The notes below the pieces were generated by a model. The model saw only the letters and a program-made list of their open reading frames with translations. It was not told the DNA's origin and ran no database searches. The position numbers were made by a program, and so were the translations under genes. Positions 1 through 7,579 of a stretch of 18,883 nucleotides of DNA are shown here, one piece after another. The DNA is from Ruthenibacterium sp. Its GTDB lineage: Bacteria; Bacillota; Clostridia; Oscillospirales; Ruminococcaceae. Within the stretch, counting starts at the first letter, position 1. Every line of letters starts with the position of its first letter. The stretch lies in NCBI GenBank assembly GCA_020025235.1, contig JAHHSL010000037.1, positions 1 through 18,883 of the forward strand, in the 5' to 3' direction.

Positions 1-131
1 GCGATGCACTTTGCATTGGCCATGCGGGAAAGCACCGCACCCAGCACGCACAGCAGCACATGCACCCATTTTTCATTGCACTGCATGCGCTTTACATCGC
101 CACCGCCGCAGGTTTTATCGTAAAGCAACAT
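1..131 (-). CDS. Possible 5' end of an unidentified divergent gene (partial)
   Basis: A reading frame on the minus strand starts at an ATG at 131 and stays open to the window edge, about 43 codons. The visible protein begins MLLYDKTCGGG and has a hydrophobic stretch (VLLCVLGAVLS), which could be a membrane segment. Codon choice resembles the neighbouring genes. There is no convincing Shine-Dalgarno sequence before the ATG, and the plus strand is also partly open here. It is not recognisable as any family. It could be a real gene divergent from the PHP gene or chance. Confidence 0.25.
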   Translation of the reverse strand, partial: MLLYDKTCGGGDVKRMQCNEKWVHVLLCVLGAVLSRMANAKCI

Positions 132-160
132 ATTCTGCTAACAATTGATATTTATTTATG

Positions 161-188
161 TTGACTTTCACTTCCCCGGTGCTATAAT
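161..188 (+). promoter_or_regulatory. Sigma-A promoter of the PHP-domain gene
   Basis: A -35 box TTGACT (161-166) and a perfect -10 box TATAAT (183-188) are separated by 16 bases. Transcription should start near 195, giving a leader of about 30 bases before the ATG at 227, which has AGGAG at 215-219. This is one of the strongest promoter matches in the window. Confidence 0.8.
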
Positions 189-226
189 ACAGGTAACAAA
201 AAGTTCATAAATGCAGGAGTGATAGT

Positions 227-1525
227 ATGACAGATCGCAGATCAGATTATTTTGTATTCCCCAGTGTGGTTCGTGCGGATGCTGTTTCGGAAATCGAGAT
301 CATCCCGCGCGGCGCACATGCAGAATTTGTTGAAAATGCAGAGTACACCATAACATTGGTGCCAATGGAACACTTTACCGTGCCGTATCGGCTGGATCGG
401 TTCGAAGCCGATTATGATGTGCTGACGGTGCGTGCAGAACACGGGCGTCTTCGCTTTTCCTACCGCTTTTGCTTTGAACAGGAATGGTCGGTGGAGGCAG
501 CTCCGAAAGACTCCCCCGATGAAAAAAGAGTGTTCCACATTTTTGCAGCGGCAGATGACCTGTACCGGAAAACGCCGTATCGCGGCGATCTGCATGCGCA
601 TTCTCATCGTTCCGATGGCAGGGAGGCCCCGGCGATCGTTGCTGCAAACTACCGGCGGGCAGGCTTTGACTTTATGGCCGTTACCGATCATTATCTGCAT
701 GCGCCGTCACTCGAAGCGATCGATGCATATAAAGATGTCCCGATCCAGCTGAAGCTTTTCCCCGGCGAAGAAGTGCACATTCCGGGCGCGTATATCCACA
801 TCATCAATTTCGGCGGGCAGAACAGTGTAAATGAACTGTACCGCCGCAGCAAAGCGGAATGTGACGCACAGATTGCGGAACTTGCCGATACGCTGAACGT
901 GCCGGAAAATATCAATCCGTCGGAAATTGCCTTCCGCAAATGGGTGGCAGACCGGATCCGCGAAGGCGGCGGCATTGCCATTCTTGTCCATCCGTTCTGG
1001 ATCTGCCGGAACGAATACAACATGCAGACCCATGTGACGCAATATCTGCTGCGCTCCGGCTGCTTTGATGCATTTGAACTGCTGGGCGGACAGAGCGACA
1101 AGGAAAACAATCTGCAGGCAGCTCTGTACGGCGATATGCTGCGCGAGGGCATCTCAGTCCCGATCGTCGGTTCCAGCGATTCGCACGGGACACAGCCGCC
1201 CGTCTATTTCAATTCGGTATTCACCGTGCTGTTTGCCGATGATCTTTCAACGGAAGGCATCCGCTCTGCCCTTTCCGGCTCTTACAGCGCCGCTGTCGAC
1301 ACAGAGGACGGACGCCCCGTGCATGTATACGGCACTCTGCGCGCCGTAAAATATGCACAGTTCCTGCTGGAAAACTATTTCCCGCGCCACGATGAGCTGT
1401 GCTTCGAGGAAGGGCTTCTGATGAAGGATCACGCCTGCGGCGACCCGTGTGCCAAGGATGCGCTGGCAGCGCTTTCGCACCGCGTTGCAGATTACCGCGC
1501 AAGGTTTTTCGGCAGGGCGCTGTAA
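227..1525 (+). CDS. PHP-domain metal-dependent hydrolase
   Basis: This 432-residue protein carries a PHP (polymerase and histidinol phosphatase) domain, a fold that binds two or three metal ions and usually hydrolyses phosphoesters. The metal-binding signatures are in order: DLHAHS (His123, His125), AVTDHY (Asp154, His155), a Glu pair near 181-182, LVHPF (His255) and SSDSHG (Asp318, His320). About 115 residues precede the PHP core. They look beta-rich and hold no motif I recognise, so the protein is longer than stand-alone YciV/TrpH-type enzymes. There is no signal peptide, so it is probably cytoplasmic. The start at 227 is set by AGGAG seven bases upstream. It is a single-gene unit with its own promoter and terminator. 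The substrate cannot be read from the sequence. Confidence 0.88.
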   Translation: MTDRRSDYFVFPSVVRADAVSEIEIIPRGAHAEFVENAEYTITLVPMEHFTVPYRLDRFEADYDVLTVRAEHGRLRFSYRFCFEQEWSVEAAPKDSPDEKRVFHIFAAADDLYRKTPYRGDLHAHSHRSDGREAPAIVAANYRRAGFDFMAVTDHYLHAPSLEAIDAYKDVPIQLKLFPGEEVHIPGAYIHIINFGGQNSVNELYRRSKAECDAQIAELADTLNVPENINPSEIAFRKWVADRIREGGGIAILVHPFWICRNEYNMQTHVTQYLLRSGCFDAFELLGGQSDKENNLQAALYGDMLREGISVPIVGSSDSHGTQPPVYFNSVFTVLFADDLSTEGIRSALSGSYSAAVDTEDGRPVHVYGTLRAVKYAQFLLENYFPRHDELCFEEGLLMKDHACGDPCAKDALAALSHRVADYRARFFGRAL

Positions 1526-1584
1526 CTGCGCCGAAGCCGAAAGGCAATGCCCGATAAGGAAGTAATCCAGAAAACAACGAAATC

Positions 1585-1624
1585 AAAAAACGGAGTGCAT
1601 CGAAAATGATGCACTCCGTTTTTT
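1585..1624. terminator. Bidirectional intrinsic terminator
   Basis: A perfect 11-bp stem (1591-1601 with 1608-1618, arm CGGAGTGCATC) has a six-base loop, six A before and six T after it. It can end the PHP transcript on the plus strand and, read the other way, the minus-strand gene that stops at 1683. Confidence 0.93.
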
Positions 1625-1682
1625 GTCATATCACTGTCCGATAAAATGGGATCAGATCAACTTTATTTAAGATCATCCAGCA

Positions 1683-2117
1683 TCAGTCCTTGCGGAAATC
1701 TATATCATATCTTGTACCGTGAGAGAACAGCACGCCTTCCGTAAGCTGAATACATAGAATACATGTATTCGGATCTTCTTCATTTATATGTCCATTGTTA
1801 TACCAAGACGCAAACGCTTTGCGAAGTCTTTTTGCGATTTCCTCGTTTTTCTCTTCCAAAATGTGGCCTAAATTCTTTCCGATGCCGTGTGCAGTAAACC
1901 ATTCTCCACAAATTGAAACATTCGAATTTTTTTCAATTTGCTTCATTTTTCCAGACGATGCATCTGTAATAACATAAAACGCACCCTCTTGATAATAACT
2001 GTTTACCGCACGGACATATGGAATCGTACCATTCACCGTTGCAAGTGCAATGAGTGTATCGTGATTAAACCTTTCGTTCATTATTTCTTGTGCTTTTTGA
2101 GGAAAGTTCCCGTTCAT
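1683..2117 (-). CDS. Pyridoxamine 5'-phosphate oxidase-like flavin-binding protein
   Basis: This 144-residue protein resembles the small split-barrel flavoproteins of the pyridoxamine 5'-phosphate oxidase-like superfamily found in clostridia. The core pattern is visible: an N-terminal helix, a strand containing ATVNGTIPYVRAVN, a strand with GAFYVITDASSGK and the following KNSNVSI, where these proteins bind FMN. The start at 2117 is chosen because AAGGGAG lies eight bases upstream; a longer frame to 2165 has no such site. The actual reaction is unknown. Many homologues lack true PNPOx activity and act as flavin reductases or general stress proteins. Base composition is clearly A+T-richer than the flanking genes, which suggests a separate origin. 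It faces the PHP gene and shares its terminator. Confidence 0.82.
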   Translation of the reverse strand: MNGNFPQKAQEIMNERFNHDTLIALATVNGTIPYVRAVNSYYQEGAFYVITDASSGKMKQIEKNSNVSICGEWFTAHGIGKNLGHILEEKNEEIAKRLRKAFASWYNNGHINEEDPNTCILCIQLTEGVLFSHGTRYDIDFRKD

Positions 2118-2277
2118 TTTTATTCTCCCTTCTATACAGCTTCTCGCTATCACCTTTACGGGCATACTGTTTATGCTCCTGCGGAGATAAAACAGCGCAA
2201 TCGTCAGGGATAAGTTCCTAAACCCTTTTTGAAAAATACTTCCTTACGCAGTGCGCCCAAAGGGGGTACGGTCTTTT

Positions 2278-3837
2278 TTATTCGGGCTGTTCCTTTTCCT
2301 CCGGTTCCGGCGTACCGAGCAGGCGGCTGCGGTATTCCTGCGGCGTACAGCCCACGGCCTCCTTGAACAGGCGCGAAAAATAGCGCGGGTTTTCATAGCC
2401 CACCATTTCGGACACCGTATAGATCATCAGGCCGGGGTCTGCCAGAAATTCCTTTGCCTTTTCCATGCGCAGGCCCGTCAGATACTCCACAAATTTGGTG
2501 CCGGTCTTTTTCTTGAACAGGCGGCTCAGGTAAGCCGGGCAGACATAAAACAGCTCCGACAAGACCGAAAGCGTCAGTTCTTCCGCAAAATGCTCCTGAA
2601 TATATTTCTTGATCTGGTCGATCAGTTCGCCGCTGTGCTTTGCTTCGTCCTCCTGCTGCAGCTCCGCAAACAGCTGTTCCAGATAATGCGACATATACGC
2701 CTGCAGCTCGGGCACACTCTGCGCGCCCAGCACATCCATAAGCGTTTCGCTCAGCAGCGCATGACGCGAATTTTCCGAGGAAATCAGCGTCTGGATCGGC
2801 ATATCCAGTTCCACCAGAAATTCCGTGCAGAAGCGCTGCGCCCGCGTCAAAGAAAAATCGCTGCGGGTCTCCAATGCGGAAAGCGCGGCCGAAAAATCAT
2901 GCACCAGCCGCGGGCGTTCTTCCGGATTGCTGAACTGCTCCACCAGACTGCGGATCGTGGAATCCTCGGTTTCCACCGAGTTTGCAAACATCTGCCGCAC
3001 CTGATCGTACAAAAGGATGCCCGCACTGCTGCGCGCCTTTTGATAACGCATGGCGCGCCCCGCCTGCATTGCCGCCGTGCGCAGACGGACGTATCCTTCC
3101 ACTTCGTCCGAAATGCCGCCGCACACCGGCAGCGCCCGCGCACACAGATCGTCCAGTTCCCAGCGCACCTCCTCGGGGTCACGATGCCCTTCCAGCACAC
3201 ACAAAAGCTCCGACGATGTGGGGGAAACCACATGGCAGGGTGCAAAAACCTCCTGCATCGCCTGCACAAGCATCTGCATCACTTCCGCCGGCAGCTCCGT
3301 GCGCTCGCGCGGGGTCAGGCGCACCGCGCGGATCACACAGTGCACATCCAGACACACCGACGCGCGCTTTTCGTCGAACGGCAGTCCGTTTGCCATATTC
3401 AAAATCAGCGTATGGGACAACAGTTCCTGAAAGCGGACATCCTGCCCGCTGTGCTTTTTTTCTTTTTCCAGCGTATCGCGCACGCGCAAAAGCAGCTCCT
3501 TCATTGCGCGGAAGTTGACCGGCTTTGTCAGATAATCCAGCGCGCCCAGACGCACCGCCTGCTGTGCATAGGCAAAATCGCTGTATCCGGACAGGATGAT
3601 CGTCTTGATCTGCGGATACTTTTCTTTCAGGATCCGGATGAGATCCAGCCCGCTTTGTCCGGGCATCTGCACGTCGGTGATGACAAGATCCACCGCAGCG
3701 TTCTCCAGCTGTGCCAGCGCCTGCGATACGCTCAGCGCTGTGCCGGCCACTTCAAAACCGGCCTCGTCCCAGTGCACAAAGCGCGAAAGCCCCTGTGTCA
3801 CCATTTCCTCGTCATCCACCAGCAAAACCTTATACAC
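2278..3837 (-). CDS. AraC-family response regulator (YesN-like)
   Basis: This 519-residue regulator has a receiver domain at residues 1-120. The acidic pair is Asp8/Asp9, the phosphoacceptor Asp55 sits in VITDVQMPG, Ser83 is in ILSGYSD and Lys105 in LTKPVN. A long middle region (about 130-400) follows, typical of YesN-type proteins. A C-terminal AraC/XylS DNA-binding domain spans residues 405-508, with two helix-turn-helix segments around YLSRLFKKKTG and YFSRLFKEAVG. The start codon is GTG at 3837, with GGAGG nine bases upstream. It lies inside the 3' end of the kinase gene (8-base overlap), so the two are translationally coupled. It most likely activates the adjacent sugar-transport and glycosidase genes when phosphorylated by the kinase; this role is inferred from context. 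The tail after the AraC domain is acidic and proline-rich. Confidence 0.93.
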   Translation of the reverse strand: MYKVLLVDDEEMVTQGLSRFVHWDEAGFEVAGTALSVSQALAQLENAAVDLVITDVQMPGQSGLDLIRILKEKYPQIKTIILSGYSDFAYAQQAVRLGALDYLTKPVNFRAMKELLLRVRDTLEKEKKHSGQDVRFQELLSHTLILNMANGLPFDEKRASVCLDVHCVIRAVRLTPRERTELPAEVMQMLVQAMQEVFAPCHVVSPTSSELLCVLEGHRDPEEVRWELDDLCARALPVCGGISDEVEGYVRLRTAAMQAGRAMRYQKARSSAGILLYDQVRQMFANSVETEDSTIRSLVEQFSNPEERPRLVHDFSAALSALETRSDFSLTRAQRFCTEFLVELDMPIQTLISSENSRHALLSETLMDVLGAQSVPELQAYMSHYLEQLFAELQQEDEAKHSGELIDQIKKYIQEHFAEELTLSVLSELFYVCPAYLSRLFKKKTGTKFVEYLTGLRMEKAKEFLADPGLMIYTVSEMVGYENPRYFSRLFKEAVGCTPQEYRSRLLGTPEPEEKEQPE

Positions 3838-5761
3838 TGTGTATTTCCTCCGTTATTACCGCTGCCTGTGCAGGGAGCGTCAGGCGCACCGAAGTGCCCT
3901 CGCCCTCTGTGCTTTCGATTTCGATGCCGTAATGCCCGCCGTAGCAGAGCTTGCAGCGCTGATTGACATTCCGCAGCCCGATGTGGTTTCCGTCCGCGCT
4001 TGCCGTTTCCATGCTGCTGCGCAGCCGTTCAAGCTGTGCCGCATCCATTCCGCAGCCGTTGTCGGAAACCGTCAGCACGATCGTATCGCTGCTGCGCCGT
4101 GTGCCGCATACGGTGATGGCCCTGCCTTCGCGGTCGCCGCCCGGAAAGCCGTGGCGCACCGCGTTTTCGATGATCGGCTGCAGCGACAGGCACGGGATCT
4201 GATAGGCGTCCGGTTCAAAATCCAGCTTGGTATGCAGGCTGATTTTATTTTTATAGCGGAAGTTCACGACCTCCAGATACGTTTCGGCATGCAGCAGGCT
4301 TTCCCCGATGCTTTCCTTTTTACGCTCGCCCTTGATCGTCATGCGCAGCAATACGCAGAATTTTTCGATCATATCGGACGCCGGGCTTTCGCCGCCGTTT
4401 TCATCCAGACACTGCCAGCGGATCAGATCCAGCGTATTGTACAGAAAATGCGGGTTCACCTGCATCTGCAGTGCGTCCAGCTGCGCGTTTTTTTCGGCAA
4501 GTTCCAGTTCCTTTTCGCGTGATTCCGAAACATACACGCGGTCGATCAGTTCTTTCATATCCGAAACCATGCGGTCAAATTCGCGGCACAGCGTACCGAT
4601 CTCGTCCCGGCTGACCGCCTGATACATTGCGTCCAGATCGCCGTCGCCCACGCGCTTCATCGTGCGGATGAGCCGGTTCACCGGATACGCAACGCTTACC
4701 GCCGTGACATAAAAGCCGAACGCACCGACGACGATCACGGCAATCAGGATCAGCAGATTGATCTGCCCCTGCCGCACCGCCGGGCGCAGCACCCAGTCCC
4801 GATAAGTAAGGTTCACAACGCGGATCGGGAACGACGGGTCGCCGCAGAAGCTGACCAGCAGTTCCTTATCATCGGTTTCAAAGGTAAAGCCGCCCTGTGT
4901 GCGGGCAAACACCTGCTGATGCAGCAGCTCGCGCTGTCTTGGGAACGGCGGGGCGGAAAGCCCTGCGCCGATGCCTTCCAGCAGACCGTTTTCACCGATG
5001 ATAAAGGTATTGCCGCCGTCCTGCGTGGAATATTCCCGCAGTGCATCGGTGAAAAAGCCCGGAGAAATGCAGCAGATCAGCACGCCGAGCGGCACGCGGC
5101 TGCGCAGATCATACACCTGATACGAAAGCGTTACGCAGCCCGGGATACCGAACTGGCTCGTCTCACTTTCATAAAAAAGCGTCGGCGTATCGTGCACCGA
5201 ATCCCGCCAGAAGGGATACCCCCGCTCTTTCACCGCGCCCTGATAGATCTCGCTTTCATACAGCGCATCCAGATCCCGTGCCACCGGCCCGCCCGCTTTG
5301 CCGAAGCTGTCGGAAGCGCTGTACTGTTCGCCCGCGCTCACCAAAACCAGCGCGCGGATGCCCGAAGACCTTCTGCGGGCAGACAGCAGCGCGCTTTCGA
5401 TCACAGCGCGGTTCTTTTGCAGTGCCGGCTGTGCAGACTGCTGCGGGCGGGAGGAAAGCTCCTGATTTTCGCGCACGGCACGCAGGACATTTTCGCTGCG
5501 CAGCACAGCGGAAAGATTTTCTTCGATCCCTTCCTTCTGCTGCTGCAGCTTATACATGGCGTTCTGCACCAGTGCCGAACGATACTTCACCGTGCTGCTT
5601 TCCAGTTCGCGCGCATAGCTTGCCTGATTGAACAGCGTGATGAACGCCGTGGACGCAATGAGCAGGCAGCAGAAGATCAGCAGCAGCCTTGGATACAGGT
5701 TCAGTCTGCGCAGCTGCATGCTCATCCTATGGACTAAAGAGTGCGTTTTTTTATCGCTCAT
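3830..5761 (-). CDS. Sensor histidine kinase (YesM-like)
   Basis: This 643-residue membrane kinase has transmembrane segments at about 24-45 and 333-357. Between them is an extracytoplasmic sensor region of roughly 285 residues. A HAMP-like linker (about 358-410) is followed by a short coiled segment. The His-kinase core has MQVNPHFLYNTLD, with phospho-acceptor His438, and the ATPase domain has the N box (PIIENAVRHGF, Asn533), a DNGCGM box near 567 and IGLRNVNQR near 594. This layout defines the LytS/YesM class that pairs with AraC-type regulators of sugar ABC transporters. It overlaps the regulator gene by eight bases. Its own promoter lies at 5805-5833. The ribosome binding site before the ATG at 5761 is weak. 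An in-frame ATG at 5725 is an alternative, but it has no better site. The ligand is unknown, presumably a glycan or a loaded binding protein. Confidence 0.92.
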   Translation of the reverse strand: MSDKKTHSLVHRMSMQLRRLNLYPRLLLIFCCLLIASTAFITLFNQASYARELESSTVKYRSALVQNAMYKLQQQKEGIEENLSAVLRSENVLRAVRENQELSSRPQQSAQPALQKNRAVIESALLSARRRSSGIRALVLVSAGEQYSASDSFGKAGGPVARDLDALYESEIYQGAVKERGYPFWRDSVHDTPTLFYESETSQFGIPGCVTLSYQVYDLRSRVPLGVLICCISPGFFTDALREYSTQDGGNTFIIGENGLLEGIGAGLSAPPFPRQRELLHQQVFARTQGGFTFETDDKELLVSFCGDPSFPIRVVNLTYRDWVLRPAVRQGQINLLILIAVIVVGAFGFYVTAVSVAYPVNRLIRTMKRVGDGDLDAMYQAVSRDEIGTLCREFDRMVSDMKELIDRVYVSESREKELELAEKNAQLDALQMQVNPHFLYNTLDLIRWQCLDENGGESPASDMIEKFCVLLRMTIKGERKKESIGESLLHAETYLEVVNFRYKNKISLHTKLDFEPDAYQIPCLSLQPIIENAVRHGFPGGDREGRAITVCGTRRSSDTIVLTVSDNGCGMDAAQLERLRSSMETASADGNHIGLRNVNQRCKLCYGGHYGIEIESTEGEGTSVRLTLPAQAAVITEEIHSV

Positions 5762-5804
5762 ATCCGTTCATCGGCCTTTCCGGGGTTTAGATGTTCCTGA
5801 TGCT

Positions 5805-5833
5805 ATTTTACCATTCCGTCTGCCGTAAGGCAA
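5805..5833 (-). promoter_or_regulatory. Promoter of the kinase-regulator operon
   Basis: Read on the minus strand, a -35 box TTGCCT (5833-5828) and an extended -10 box TGG-TAAAAT (TAAAAT at 5810-5805) are 17 bases apart. Transcription would begin near 5798, about 37 bases before the kinase ATG. This lets the two-component pair be expressed independently of the binding-protein gene upstream. Confidence 0.6.
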
Positions 5834-5835
5834 CA

Positions 5836-5868
5836 CAAAGCAGGATACGGGTTTCGTATCCTGCTTTG
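5836..5868 (-). terminator. Strong hairpin after the binding-protein gene, probable terminator or mRNA end
   Basis: A perfect 14-bp stem (5836-5849 with 5855-5868, arm CAAAGCAGGATACG) has a five-base loop. It follows the stop of the binding-protein gene by about 50 bases and lies just upstream of the kinase promoter. The tail on the minus strand (CTTTGTGTTGCC) is only moderately T-rich, so it may be a weak terminator or a stabilising 3' hairpin that raises the level of the binding-protein message relative to the kinase genes. Confidence 0.6.
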
Positions 5869-5918
5869 CATTATCTGTGAAATTTTTTCCGCTGTGCCGG
5901 TCATCCGGCGCGGTGCGG

Positions 5919-7304
5919 TCAGGCTTTCTTGTTTGCTTTGTTGAAGCCTTCCAGTGCTTCTTTTTCAGCCAGTGCCTGTGCATCGCCGAATTCCTTGAGG
6001 GGGTCTGCGTTCGGATCGGTCAGGATCGCCTGAACGGCACGGTCCACATACGGGCCGAAGTCTGCCTTGCCGTAGAATTCCATGCGGCCGATCTCGCCCA
6101 CGCCTGCAAGGATCGGTGCCCATTCTTCGGGCAGCTCTGCAAAATCGGTGATGCTCATATCGGTGCGGGGAATGGTGACCGGTGCAACGGCACCCTTGCT
6201 TACCAGGTTGTCATAGAATGCGGAACGCTGTTCCTTGCCTGTCATAAAGCTGATGTATTCCCATGCAGCGTCCTGCTTTGCCTTATCGGATTTTGCGTTG
6301 ATGACCCAGCAGTCGCCCGCGATCGCGGTTGCGGATTTGCCGGAGGGGCCTGCCGGGGGCAGGATCAGGCCAAGGTCATCCAGATCCATGCCGTTGTTCA
6401 CAACGTCCACGACCCAGTCCACAGCAAACGGCATCATGCCGATCTTGCCCTGTGCAAAGTTGTCGAGCAGTTCATTGAACTTCAGCGTGCGGTCACTGGG
6501 CAGGACCTTTTCTGCGGAAAGATTCTGATAGTATCTTGCAGCTTCAAGGACAGCGGGATCGGTGAACGTCAGCTCTGCGGTGCCGTCCTCGTTTTCCTTC
6601 GTCAGGTCGCCGCCTGCCTGCCATACATAATACTGGAAGAACCATTCGGTCCATTCTGCGGAAAGCGTTGCATAGCCGGCGATGTTTTTATCCGGTGCAT
6701 TGATCTTCTTTGCCGCTTCCAGTGCTTCGTCCCAGGTTGCGGGTGCTTTTTCGACGCCCGCTTCCTTGAACAGAGCCTTGTTGTATGCGAACAGCATCGG
6801 CATTACCTGATTGGGCACGCCGTATACCTTGCCGTCCTTCGTGAACATATCAAGATAGCCTTTATCATAGCTTGCGGTTTCGTCCCATGCGTCCAGATAC
6901 TCGTTCAGCGGGGCCACGATGCCGGCCGAGATGTATTTGTTCATCATGGTGAAAGAGCCCTGGATGCAGTCCGGTGCAGTGCCGGCTGCGACGGCGGAAT
7001 AAAATTCGTTGCCCGGGTCGCCTTCCTTGACCACTTCGTTGAATGTGATCCACGGGTGCTCATCAAGGAACTGTTTTTTCTGGTTTTCGCTGAATTCGTC
7101 GGCGTTGCGGCTGGAAACCCACAGCGTCAGCTCAACGGGTTCATGCTCTTCCTTTGCTTCAGAGGAAGCAGAAGATGCGTCGGGTTTGCTTTCCGGTTCG
7201 GATTCCGACGTGGAAGCGGAAGAAGATGCACCGCAGCCTGCCAGCATGGACATGGCCAGCATGGCACTGGTAAGAAGTGCAATCAGACGTTTTGATTTTT
7301 TCAT
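5919..7304 (-). CDS. Sugar ABC transporter substrate-binding lipoprotein (CUT1 type)
   Basis: This 461-residue lipoprotein captures a carbohydrate outside the cell and delivers it to the two permeases encoded divergently. The N-terminus MKKSKRLIALL is a signal sequence ending in the lipobox LAGC with Cys24 as lipidation site. A Ser/Glu-rich flexible linker follows to about residue 50. The mature part is an extracellular solute-binding protein of family 1, recognisable from VELTLWVSSRNADEF, a region around PDCIQGSF, YNKALFKEAGVEKAPATWDEA, and AWEYISFMTGKEQ. The start at 7304 is chosen because a strong AAGGAGG lies just upstream and it begins the signal peptide; a longer frame to 7346 has neither. 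It is the first gene on the minus strand from the divergent control region. The sugar cannot be named from sequence. Confidence 0.92.
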   Translation of the reverse strand: MKKSKRLIALLTSAMLAMSMLAGCGASSSASTSESEPESKPDASSASSEAKEEHEPVELTLWVSSRNADEFSENQKKQFLDEHPWITFNEVVKEGDPGNEFYSAVAAGTAPDCIQGSFTMMNKYISAGIVAPLNEYLDAWDETASYDKGYLDMFTKDGKVYGVPNQVMPMLFAYNKALFKEAGVEKAPATWDEALEAAKKINAPDKNIAGYATLSAEWTEWFFQYYVWQAGGDLTKENEDGTAELTFTDPAVLEAARYYQNLSAEKVLPSDRTLKFNELLDNFAQGKIGMMPFAVDWVVDVVNNGMDLDDLGLILPPAGPSGKSATAIAGDCWVINAKSDKAKQDAAWEYISFMTGKEQRSAFYDNLVSKGAVAPVTIPRTDMSITDFAELPEEWAPILAGVGEIGRMEFYGKADFGPYVDRAVQAILTDPNADPLKEFGDAQALAEKEALEGFNKANKKA

Positions 7305-7334
7305 GGGGATCCTCCTTTTTGGTTTTGTGCTTTT

Positions 7335-7360
7335 GGCGGGGTCCATTCGTCGTCCCCGCC
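7335..7360 (-). other. GC-rich hairpin in the leader of the binding-protein mRNA
   Basis: Seven perfect GC-rich base pairs (7335-7341 GGCGGGG with 7354-7360 CCCCGCC) close a 12-base loop. It sits about 20 bases upstream of the ribosome binding site of the binding-protein gene. There is no T-tract on the minus strand, so it is not a normal terminator. It may protect the 5' end of the message or be a protein site. Confidence 0.4.
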
Positions 7361-7430
7361 GTTCTGTGTTTAGTTTAACAGGTTCGCCTTTTTCTGTAAA
7401 TGCATCAAAATCGACTTTGACGGGGCAGAA

Positions 7431-7459
7431 ATTATACCTTTTCCATAAAAATCATTCCA
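7431..7459 (-). promoter_or_regulatory. Probable promoter of the binding-protein gene
   Basis: A perfect TATAAT on the minus strand (7436-7431) has a poor -35 (TGGAAT, 7459-7454) at 17-base spacing. A weak -35 is what one expects of an activator-dependent promoter, and the adjacent kinase-regulator pair would supply the activator. The start near 7424 gives a leader of about 120 bases. Confidence 0.5.
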
Positions 7460-7486
7460 CGGCGCACTATTTTTTGGAAAGGTTGA
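7436..7486. promoter_or_regulatory. Imperfect inverted repeat between divergent promoters, candidate regulator site
   Basis: The left arm ACCTTTTCCATAAAAAT (7436-7452) and the right arm around ATTTTTTGGAAAGGTT (7469-7484) are near-complementary with one extra base, separated by about 16 bases. They lie over the -35 region of the minus-strand promoter and upstream of the permease operon. A site for the AraC-type regulator here could switch on both halves of the locus. Binding is inference only. Confidence 0.35.
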
Positions 7487-7541
7487 AATCTGTGCCCCAA
7501 AATGTCGCTTCTGTGTATCACGCATCTGCGCACCGCTTTGT

Positions 7542-7547
7542 TAAAAT
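7542..7547 (+). promoter_or_regulatory. Possible -10 box of the permease-glycosidase operon
   Basis: TAAAAT stands 33 bases before the first permease ATG, and I can find no -35 box at a normal distance. If real, the promoter should depend on an activator. This is the only reasonable plus-strand -10 candidate in the 275-base divergent region. Confidence 0.3.
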
Positions 7548-7579
7548 GAATACAAGTATAGAAAGGAGTGTCTTTCCTC

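Noticed and set aside
2251..4522. Long plus-strand reading frames across the regulator and kinase genes (up to 571 codons)
   Set aside because: They are opposite-strand shadows. The minus-strand frames carry clear receiver, AraC and kinase motifs, while the plus frames are rich in His/Arg/Cys and match nothing.
5877..7295. A 472-codon plus-strand frame over the binding-protein gene
   Set aside because: It is Cys- and Phe-rich noise opposite a lipoprotein gene with a clear signal peptide and lipobox.
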